Source of the DNA: Terriglobus sp.
Lineage (GTDB): Bacteria; Acidobacteriota; Terriglobia; Terriglobales; Acidobacteriaceae
DNA: 5,389 nt
Direction: 5' to 3'
NCBI GenBank assembly: GCA_023265355.1
Contig: JAHFTZ010000197.1
Location: 1 to 5,389 of the forward strand
Below, piece after piece: positions 1 through 5,389 of the stretch (its first letter is position 1; every line of letters begins with the position of its first letter). Made by a program: the position numbers and the translations under genes. A model generated the notes under the pieces. That model was not told where the DNA came from. It searched no databases and saw only the letters and a program-made list of their open reading frames with translations.

Positions 1-119
1 CACGGAGGCTCGCTGGAGTTTACGTCACGAACAATCTACGAATCCGCCTCGAACCCGGGAACAGAGTTTAGGCTTTGCCTTCCTTTGGCGCATAAACTGA
101 TAGGGATCACCCACCCGGC
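1..119. other. Non-coding left edge upstream of the lipoprotein gene
   Basis: This stretch lies between the window edge and the ATG at 120. The reading frame of the downstream gene is closed by a TAA at 93-95, so the gene cannot start further upstream. The stretch should hold the promoter and ribosome site of the lipoprotein gene. The only purine-rich candidate is AGGGA at 102-106, which lies farther from the ATG than is ideal. An AT-rich patch near 91-98 (CATAAACT) could be a -10 element, but I see no good -35 partner at normal spacing, so I do not call a promoter. No tRNA or other RNA gene is visible. Confidence 0.5.
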
Positions 120-707
120 ATGAGCCCCACACCCAAACCCGGTTTCCGTGCGAGCTTTGTCTTCGCCGCCGTCGCATGCCTTGCCGTCACGGGGTGTCAT
201 AAACGCGTTCGCGTACCGGCCATGCCGCCCGCACCTCCACCTGCGATCCAGACGGTGACGATTCCGCCGCCTACGCATCACACCGAGGAGTTGCCGAAGC
301 CGCCAGAGGCCCCCGCGCCAGTCGCGGTCGAGCCTCCTCCAGCCCAGAAACCCCGTCCAAGGCGTCCCAAGAAGCCAGTCACGCGCCCCACCGAAACCGC
401 CGTCGCGGTAACGCCAGCGCTTCCCGGTGCGGCTGCAGCCACTGCCGATCCTTCTCCCATCGGGGAGCTGACAACAGGCGGCGAGGCCGGAACGCAAGGC
501 CGGCAAGAGACAGAAACTCTCCTGGGCGCGGTGCAAAAACGGCTTGAACAGTTGAGCGACGTCATCAAGAACGCGCATCAGGAGCAGGTCGAACGTGTCC
601 GTCTCTTCGTGAAACGCGCGCAGGAAGCCTGGAAGAGCGGCGACGTTGAAGGCGCGCGCACATTGGCTACCAAAGCCAACGTGCTTCTGGACGACATCTC
701 CAAATAA
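120..707 (+). CDS. Predicted lipoprotein with Pro/Lys-rich tether and C-terminal helical domain, function unknown
   Basis: This 195-residue protein is not one I can name. The N-terminus looks like a lipoprotein signal: a charged start with K6 and R10, a hydrophobic stretch at about 12-24, and a lipobox V-T-G-C ending at C26, the likely lipidated cysteine. Residues about 33-112 are dominated by proline, alanine and basic residues (for example KPRPRRPKKP at 77-86), as in the periplasm-spanning linkers of TonB-like or envelope-tethering proteins. Residues about 128-195 are charged and predicted helical (LLGAVQKRLEQLSDVIKNA, then a segment with AQEAWKSGDVEGARTLATKA). The latter resembles a single TPR-like or coiled-coil hairpin, but no family is assigned. 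I infer an envelope protein anchored by lipid that reaches through the periplasm. The ATG at 120 is the only reasonable start because an in-frame stop sits at 93-95, though the Shine-Dalgarno sequence is weak. The gene is convergent with secA and ends inside the shared terminator. The lipoprotein call is fairly firm; the function is open. Confidence 0.85.
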   Translation: MSPTPKPGFRASFVFAAVACLAVTGCHKRVRVPAMPPAPPPAIQTVTIPPPTHHTEELPKPPEAPAPVAVEPPPAQKPRPRRPKKPVTRPTETAVAVTPALPGAAAATADPSPIGELTTGGEAGTQGRQETETLLGAVQKRLEQLSDVIKNAHQEQVERVRLFVKRAQEAWKSGDVEGARTLATKANVLLDDISK

Positions 708-737
708 AAAGACCGCGCTTACGGGCGCGGTCTTTTT
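706..737. terminator. Bidirectional Rho-independent terminator between convergent genes
   Basis: AAAAAGACCGCGC (706-718) and GCGCGGTCTTTTT (725-737) form a perfect 13-bp inverted repeat around a 6-nt loop (TTACGG, 719-724). The GC-rich core has a run of five T at its 3' end on the plus strand and, by symmetry, also on the minus strand, so it can terminate both the lipoprotein gene and secA. The left arm starts within the TAA stop of the lipoprotein gene (705-707), and secA stops 15 nt away on the other side. The position between two convergent stop codons supports the call strongly. Confidence 0.95.
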
Positions 738-752
738 GAAACCAGTGTCGGC

Positions 753-3704
753 CTATGCATCCACGCCGTGGCACTTCTTGAACTTCTTACCTGAACCGCA
801 GGGGCAAGGATCGTTGCGTCCGACCTTATCGCCAGCCGCTCGCTGGGAGAGAGGCTCCGCCTTGTCGGCGCCAGCCAGACGGGCCTGGTTGAGCTCCTTC
901 TCCTTCTTCCACTTCAGCTCCGCTTCCAGAGCATCAATGGTCGTCGAAGCCGCATGCGAAGGTGGTAGCGGCACAGGCTGCGCCACTGCTGCCTCAAGCA
1001 CAGGGGGAGGCGGCGGTACAGCGTTGCGAATCGCGTTCATCTGCTCCAGGGTCTCGATCGGCATTCCGTCCGGTCCGAGAATCTGCATGCGGAAGAGCGT
1101 ACGCAGCGTGTCTTCCTGGAAGCGATTCATCATCGCCTCAAACATCTCGAAGGACTCGCGCTTGTAAGCGACAAGAGGATCCTGCTGCGCGTATCCACGC
1201 AGACCGATGCCCTCTTTCAGATGATCCATCGCCAGAAGATGGTCCTTCCACAGACCATCGAGTACGCTGAGCATCACAATGCGCTCGTGATAGCGCAGAC
1301 CCTCCGCACCCAGAATCTCTTCCTTCACGTCATAGCGCTGTTCGAGATTCTTGTAGATCTCCTCGCCCAGCTCGTGACGATTCAGCGAAGAGAAATCAAT
1401 CTCCTCCATCCGCGTTCCGAAGTTCTCAAAGAGACGAGCACGCAGTTCCTCAACCTTCCATGCGTCGGGATGGACCTTCTCCGGAGCGAACTCGTCGAGC
1501 ATGGTGCTGAGAGCGTTCGCCACGTAGTCTTCAACGATCAACTGCTTCTGGTCGAGACCTTCCAGGAGACGCAGGCGCAGACCATATACGGCTTCGCGCT
1601 GCTTGTTCATCACGTCGTCATACTCAAGAACGTGCTTGCGGCTCTCAAAGTTCTGCGTTTCCACGGCTTTCTGCGCGGCTTCGATACGGCGCGAGATCAT
1701 GCCGCTTTCGATCGGCACACCCTCTTCCATACCCAGACGCTGCAGCAATGTGGAAACCCACTCGCGCGCGAAGATGCGCATGAGATCGTCTTCCAGCGAA
1801 AGATAGAAGCGTGAAGCACCGGGATCGCCCTGGCGTCCCGCACGTCCACGAAGCTGATTGTCGACGCGGCGGCTCTCATGCCGCTCCGTTCCCAGAATAT
1901 GCAGACCACCGGCAGCCACAACGGCTGCGTGATCCTTGGCGCAAGCTGCGCTATGGGTAGCAAGGACGCTCTCCCACTGCGGCTGAGGAACCTCGAACTC
2001 CTGGTTCTGGTAGTAGAAGCGCACCATGCCCGGACCGGCCACGGGAGAGATGGCACCCTCCGCCGCACTGACCGCCCGCGCCTGCTGCTTCTTCACCAAC
2101 TCCTGGCGAGCCATGAACTCCGCATTACCGCCCAGCAGAATATCCGTTCCGCGCCCTGCCATATTAGTGGCGATGGTCACCATGCCCAGACGTCCCGCCT
2201 GCGCCACGATCTCCGCTTCCTTCTCGTGGAATTTCGCATTCAAAACGACGTGGCGCACGCCCTTGTGCTTCAGAATCTCGCTTAGGACTTCGCTCTTCTC
2301 GATGGAAGTCGTACCCACGAGAACAGGCTGCTTAGCCTCGTTGAGCCGGGTAATCTCGTCCGCCACGGCAAAGTACTTTTCCTTTGCCGTGCGATAGACG
2401 ACGTCCGCATTCTCGATGCGGAGCATCTGGCGGTTCGTTGGAATCACAACGATTTCAAGCTTGTAGATCTTGTCGAATTCAGCGGCTTCCGTCTCCGCCG
2501 TTCCAGTCATGCCGGAGAGCTTCTTGTACATACGGAAGTAGTTCTGGAAGGTAATCGTCGCGAGCGTCTGGTCTTCCTTCCGGATCGCCACGCCCTCCTT
2601 CGCTTCCACAGCCTGGTGCAGGCCATCGCTCCAGCGGCGGCCCGGCATCAGGCGGCCCGTGAACTCGTCGACGATGATGATCTCGCCTTCTTTGACCACG
2701 TACTCTACGTCGCGTTTGTAGAGCTGATGCGCCTTGATGGCCGTTTCGACGTGGTGCTTCAGATCCCAGTTCTCCGGGTCGGCGATGTTGCCGATGCCGA
2801 GGAGCTTTTCGATCTTCTCCCATCCCTCGTCCGTTACTGTAATCGCGCGGGCCTTTTCATCCACAACGAAATCGCCGGTATACGTCTTCTGATCGATCGT
2901 CTCCGTCAGTTCACCCAGTTCAAGCTCGGGGATGATCAGATTCACACGGGCGTACTTGTCCGTCGTCTGGTCGGTGGGTCCGGAGATGATGAGCGGCGTG
3001 CGGGCTTCGTCGATGAGGATCGAATCCACTTCGTCGACGATGGCATGGTAATGCCCGCGCTGCACCATCTCACCCAGCTCAAACTTCATGTTGTCGCGGA
3101 GATAGTCGAATCCGAACTCGTTGTTCGTTCCATAAGTAATATCCGCTGCATAGGCTGCATGCCGCTCGCGATCATCGAGATCGTGCACGATGACGCCGAC
3201 GCTCATACCCAGGAAGCCGTAGATCTTGCCCATCCACTCGGCATCGCGCTTGGCCAGGTAGTCGTTGACCGTGACCACGTGTACGCCTCGACCTGCGAGG
3301 GCGTTAAGATAGCAAGGCAGCGTGGCGACGAGGGTCTTTCCTTCGCCCGTCTTCATCTCGGAGATCTTGCCCGAGTGAAGCACAATGCCGCCGATCATCT
3401 GCACGTCAAAGTGACGCATGCCCACGGCGCGCTTTCCAGCCTCGCGCACCACGGCAAAAGCTTCAGGCAGAATCTCGTCGAGGACGACCTTCTCTTCCGC
3501 GATCCGCTCTTCCAGATCTTCGATGGAAGCTGTGCGGGCGGCAATCCGCTCGCGAAACTCGGCGGTCTTGCCGCGCAAGGCGTCATCCGAAAGAGCCTGA
3601 ATCTGCGGTTCCAGCGCGTTGATCTGCTCCACGATCGGGAGCAGCTTCTTTACGGCGCGTTCGTTTGAGGTACCAAAGACTTTAGCGAGGACAGAGTTAA
3701 GCAA
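753..3704 (-). CDS. secA: Protein translocase motor ATPase SecA
   Basis: SecA is the cytosolic and membrane-associated ATPase that drives unfolded preproteins through SecYEG. The gene is complete: 983 residues against about 900 in E. coli, with TAG at 753-755. Visible parts in order are the N-terminal helix and KVFG motif, NBD1 with Walker A MKTGEGKT (117-124, Lys123) and the DEVD box (224-227) followed by SILIDEART, and the preprotein cross-linking domain (about 230-390). NBD2 follows with TNMAGRGTD (513-521) and the arginine-finger region [11 protein letters not shown] (617-627), then the helical scaffold and two-helix finger (about 800-870, LWKDHL and [10 protein letters not shown]). A Pro-rich linker (about 895-916) leads to a C-terminal zinc motif [13 protein letters not shown] (967-979), the type that binds SecB and ribosomes in other bacteria. 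The start is TTG at 3704, chosen because the residues [11 protein letters not shown] align with other SecA N-termini and because GAAGGGA (3717-3711) lies 6 nt upstream. NBD2 carries about 35-40 more residues than E. coli SecA between LGG (526) and GGLHI (599). All core motifs are intact, so it should be functional. Confidence 0.99.
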   Translation of the reverse strand: MLNSVLAKVFGTSNERAVKKLLPIVEQINALEPQIQALSDDALRGKTAEFRERIAARTASIEDLEERIAEEKVVLDEILPEAFAVVREAGKRAVGMRHFDVQMIGGIVLHSGKISEMKTGEGKTLVATLPCYLNALAGRGVHVVTVNDYLAKRDAEWMGKIYGFLGMSVGVIVHDLDDRERHAAYAADITYGTNNEFGFDYLRDNMKFELGEMVQRGHYHAIVDEVDSILIDEARTPLIISGPTDQTTDKYARVNLIIPELELGELTETIDQKTYTGDFVVDEKARAITVTDEGWEKIEKLLGIGNIADPENWDLKHHVETAIKAHQLYKRDVEYVVKEGEIIIVDEFTGRLMPGRRWSDGLHQAVEAKEGVAIRKEDQTLATITFQNYFRMYKKLSGMTGTAETEAAEFDKIYKLEIVVIPTNRQMLRIENADVVYRTAKEKYFAVADEITRLNEAKQPVLVGTTSIEKSEVLSEILKHKGVRHVVLNAKFHEKEAEIVAQAGRLGMVTIATNMAGRGTDILLGGNAEFMARQELVKKQQARAVSAAEGAISPVAGPGMVRFYYQNQEFEVPQPQWESVLATHSAACAKDHAAVVAAGGLHILGTERHESRRVDNQLRGRAGRQGDPGASRFYLSLEDDLMRIFAREWVSTLLQRLGMEEGVPIESGMISRRIEAAQKAVETQNFESRKHVLEYDDVMNKQREAVYGLRLRLLEGLDQKQLIVEDYVANALSTMLDEFAPEKVHPDAWKVEELRARLFENFGTRMEEIDFSSLNRHELGEEIYKNLEQRYDVKEEILGAEGLRYHERIVMLSVLDGLWKDHLLAMDHLKEGIGLRGYAQQDPLVAYKRESFEMFEAMMNRFQEDTLRTLFRMQILGPDGMPIETLEQMNAIRNAVPPPPPVLEAAVAQPVPLPPSHAASTTIDALEAELKWKKEKELNQARLAGADKAEPLSQRAAGDKVGRNDPCPCGSGKKFKKCHGVDA

Positions 3705-3767
3705 GAAAGGTCCCTTCAGGCATGTTTTCGCCCAAGTTCTAGTTTACTTGATACCTTGGCAGCAGAC
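3705..3767 (-). promoter_or_regulatory. secA leader with Shine-Dalgarno and small inverted repeats
   Basis: This 63-nt gap separates the esterase stop from the secA TTG. It holds the secA ribosome site GAAGGGA (3717-3711, 6 nt before TTG), which supports the TTG start. On the minus strand, ACTTGG (3737-3732) can pair with CCAAG (3759-3755; 18-nt loop) or, in part, with CAAGT (3750-3746; 8-nt loop); the two pairings exclude each other. Each stem is only about 5 bp, so regulation is speculative. TAAACT (3747-3742) is a possible -10 hexamer, but no good -35 element is visible. No T-run terminator follows the esterase gene, so read-through into secA is possible. Confidence 0.4.
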
Positions 3768-4595
3768 CTAAGGCTTTGCAAGCAGAAGAGCTTTTACCGG
3801 AGCATCTGACCTCCGAAGAGCCTCCGCGACGGCAGTCGCCACCACAGCTGCCCCCTCGGAACTGGTGTGGGTATGGTCGATTGGAAACAGAAGTGCCGTT
3901 TTGGTCTGGCCCAAAGCCTCTAATTTGTCCGCCTCAACATTCGAAAGATCCACAAACGAAACATACTCGGCCTGGGCGACCTGCTGGATGAAGCCGTTGT
4001 AGCCCATATCCCGCTCAATCTTCCCATCCTTCCAGATATTCCGCACCGTCAGGTCCAGCAAGACAGGCGTCGCACCCTTCGACCGTGTATCCGCAATATA
4101 TTTCCGCAGATACCAGCCAAAGGTGTGCACCACCTCGTGCTCGCCCGAGAGCAGAACTACTTCCTTCTGCTCGTCGCCGATGCCCTTGATCGATCCCCTT
4201 GGCTTCGCCCCATCGAGATCGCCGCCGTCGTTGTGCCCCATCTGAATCAGCACAAAGTCACCGGGCTTCAGATCGCGCACCACCATATCCCACGCGCCTT
4301 CATGGATAAACGTTCGGCTGCTGCGCCCAGCGCGGGCGCGATTGACGACATTGATCCTCGCGGTATCGACGAACGGCGCGAAATGGTCGCCCCACCCCAG
4401 GTCTTTCCCATTTCGGGCCGTTGAATCACCGACGATCCATAGCGTGGACAGCTTTGGGTTCGCAGGCATATCCACTGCGGTGTAGGTTGGCGTCGGTCGC
4501 GCCACGTTATCTTCGGGCTGTGTGGAAGCAGGTGTATTCTGCGCCGCCAGGGTCGCAGCACACGCCAGAAAAAGAACCACCATTCTTCGAAACAT
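3768..4595 (-). CDS. Secreted SGNH/GDSL esterase, rhamnogalacturonan acetylesterase type (CE12-like)
   Basis: This 275-residue protein belongs to the SGNH hydrolase superfamily and most resembles rhamnogalacturonan acetylesterases, which remove acetyl groups from the pectin backbone. Residues 1-18 form a signal peptide: FRR, then a hydrophobic core VVLFLACAATLA, with likely cleavage near A17-A18, so it acts in the periplasm or outside. Conserved blocks are GDST at 56-59 (nucleophile Ser58), the block II glycine in ARAGRSSRTF (Gly90), GHND at 120-123 (oxyanion Asn122), and DHTH at 240-243 giving the Asp240/His243 pair with the spacing of the fungal enzyme; HTSSEGA continues the motif. The catalytic set is complete. 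The ATG at 4595 is preferred because it places the charged n-region next to the hydrophobic core. An in-frame TTG at 4625 would add ten basic residues and cannot be excluded; neither start has a strong Shine-Dalgarno. The stop is TAG at 3768-3770. It lies 34 bp after the recombinase gene and 63 bp before secA, with no other carbohydrate genes in view. The fold is certain; the substrate (pectin or another acetylated glycan) is inferred. Confidence 0.92.
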   Translation of the reverse strand: MFRRMVVLFLACAATLAAQNTPASTQPEDNVARPTPTYTAVDMPANPKLSTLWIVGDSTARNGKDLGWGDHFAPFVDTARINVVNRARAGRSSRTFIHEGAWDMVVRDLKPGDFVLIQMGHNDGGDLDGAKPRGSIKGIGDEQKEVVLLSGEHEVVHTFGWYLRKYIADTRSKGATPVLLDLTVRNIWKDGKIERDMGYNGFIQQVAQAEYVSFVDLSNVEADKLEALGQTKTALLFPIDHTHTSSEGAAVVATAVAEALRRSDAPVKALLLAKP

Positions 4596-4629
4596 GAGTC
4601 GCAGCTTATACCTACTTCGCGGCAAACGC

Positions 4630-5389
4630 CTAGCCGCGCTTGGCCGAAGCGAGAGGATGCGTCTGCTCGTAGACCGTCTGCACCTGGGTCACCGTAAGCT
4701 GCGTATATCGCTGTGTCGTGGACAAGCGCTCGTGTCCGAGCATCTCCTGGATCGCCCGCAGATCCGCCCCTTCTTCCAGAAGATGCGTTCCAAAGGCGTG
4801 CCTCAGCGTGTGGGGATGAACGTCCGCAGGCAGACCGCGATTCACGGCGATGGCCTTTACGATGCGTCCCACGCTGCGTGTGGTCAGGCGGCAATCGCCG
4901 CGAGCCGCGAGGTTGATGAGGAGCGGCCCGGAGTGCGTCCACTTCCCTTTCCCGGCGGCCTGCAGCTTCTCCTCCCGCTGCGGCAGATAGGTTCGCAGGG
5001 CCGCGTTCGCTGCGTCTCCCAGAGGCACGTAACGCTCCTTTCGCCCTTTACCCAAAACGAGAATTGCGTCGTTCTTCCAATCGATGGAGGAAAGATCGAT
5101 GCCAACCAGCTCCGAGTTGCGGATGCCGCAGCCGTAGAGCAACTCCCAGATGACTCGGTCGCGCTCCGGCCAGGAGGCACTCTCATCTTTCTTTCCAGTC
5201 TGTTCGATGGAGTCCAGAACACGATTCACCTCTTCGGCGCTGGGAACACGCGGTAGATGCTTTGGAAGGTTGGGCGTCGAGACCAATAGCGCGGGATTCT
5301 GTTGCACCTTGCCCTCTTTTGCCAGCCACTTGAACCACGAGCGAATCGCAGCCAGTGCGCGCGCAGCCGAGGCGCGCGAAAGCCCCCGG
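4630..5389 (-). CDS. xerC: Tyrosine recombinase XerC/XerD, 5' end cut by window edge
   Basis: This is a site-specific tyrosine recombinase of the Xer family, which resolves chromosome dimers at dif with FtsK. The frame stays open to the right edge; 252 residues are visible (first full codon 5388-5386) and roughly 45-60 N-terminal residues are missing. The first visible residues ([20 protein letters not shown]) are the end of the SAM-like core-binding domain. The catalytic domain carries the full set: Arg90 in GCGIRNSEL, Lys114 in [12 protein letters not shown], His193 and Arg196 in [14 protein letters not shown], His219 in [11 protein letters not shown] and the nucleophile Tyr228 in RYTQL. 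A GTG at 5307 is internal, since core-binding-domain sequence continues upstream of it. The C-terminal VYEQTHPLA resembles the VY..AHPRA ending typical of XerC more than XerD, so xerC is the better symbol, though XerD or a XerA-like single recombinase is possible. The stop is TAG (4630-4632). No inverted repeats, integrase neighbours or att-like sites suggest a mobile element, so I read it as the housekeeping enzyme. Confidence 0.93.
   Translation of the reverse strand, partial: RGLSRASAARALAAIRSWFKWLAKEGKVQQNPALLVSTPNLPKHLPRVPSAEEVNRVLDSIEQTGKKDESASWPERDRVIWELLYGCGIRNSELVGIDLSSIDWKNDAILVLGKGRKERYVPLGDAANAALRTYLPQREEKLQAAGKGKWTHSGPLLINLAARGDCRLTTRSVGRIVKAIAVNRGLPADVHPHTLRHAFGTHLLEEGADLRAIQEMLGHERLSTTQRYTQLTVTQVQTVYEQTHPLASAKRG

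Noticed and set aside
40..70. GAACCCGGGAAC-like string resembling a tRNA T-arm
   Set aside because: The flanking bases do not form the 5-bp T stem, and no acceptor or anticodon arms can be drawn around it.
36..578. Minus-strand open frame opposite the lipoprotein gene
   Set aside because: The product is rich in Arg, Gly and Trp, as expected from reading Pro/Ala-rich codons backwards, and the plus strand has a clear signal peptide, lipobox and terminator.
1221..2285. Two further plus-strand open frames (1221-1814 and 1878-2285) opposite secA
   Set aside because: They lie in the same codon-aligned antisense register as the one at 2616-3668 and show no recognisable protein motifs or ribosome sites.
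2616..3668. Long plus-strand open frame (350 codons) opposite secA
   Set aside because: Its codons are exactly aligned with those of secA on the other strand. Antisense stops in that register require TTA, CTA or TCA codons in secA, which are rare in GC-rich genes, so the frame stays open by chance. SecA is unambiguous here.
3777..4595. Esterase as a lipoprotein through Cys12 (FLAC)
   Set aside because: The -3 residue is Phe rather than the usual Leu/Val/Ile, and only a short hydrophobic stretch precedes the Cys while the hydrophobic core continues beyond it, so ordinary signal peptidase cleavage is more likely.
4522..5256. Plus-strand open frame of 244 codons opposite the recombinase and esterase start
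   Set aside because: It is codon-aligned antisense to the xer gene, whose full catalytic set is visible on the minus strand.
5358..5378. Perfect 7-bp GC inverted repeat (CGCGCGC, 7-nt loop, GCGCGCG)
   Set aside because: It lies inside the recombinase coding sequence, in Ala/Arg codons of a conserved helix, and has no T tract; low-complexity GC coding explains it.
1..5389. A previously undescribed multi-gene system
   Set aside because: Three of the four genes belong to well-known families with intact motifs, and the fourth is a single unassigned lipoprotein. I see no repeats, toxin-antitoxin pair, defence genes or mobile-element ends.

Overview
The window holds four protein-coding genes and no mobile element, CRISPR array or RNA gene that I can support. 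The DNA is moderately GC-rich and tightly packed. The SecA sequence (with a long insertion in its second motor domain), the Pro-rich lipoprotein and the CE12-type esterase together suggest a Gram-negative, Acidobacteriota-like soil bacterium (Terriglobus/Granulicella/Edaphobacter type). That placement is an impression from protein style and was not computed.

Layout: positions 1-119 are a short non-coding left edge. A plus-strand gene (120-707) encodes a small predicted lipoprotein with a Pro/Lys-rich tether and a C-terminal helical segment. Its stop codon runs into a perfect 13-bp inverted repeat (706-737) with A and T tracts on both flanks, a bidirectional terminator shared with the convergent gene on the other side. 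That gene is secA (753-3704, minus), complete at 983 residues and starting with TTG. Upstream of it on the same strand lie a 63-nt leader, a secreted SGNH/GDSL esterase of the rhamnogalacturonan acetylesterase type (3768-4595, minus) and, 34 bp further upstream, a XerC/XerD tyrosine recombinase (4630 to beyond 5389, minus) whose N-terminus is cut off by the window edge.

How the genes work together: xer, the esterase and secA are transcribed in that order on the minus strand with short gaps and no visible terminator between them, so they may be partly co-transcribed, although their roles differ (chromosome dimer resolution, polysaccharide deacetylation, protein export). The only direct functional link is general: the esterase and the lipoprotein both carry export signals and would be substrates of the Sec pathway that SecA drives. 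I found no convincing new system. The points most worth a second look are the unnamed lipoprotein, the secA start region with an overlapping mini-ORF and possible alternative hairpins, and the SecA insertion.
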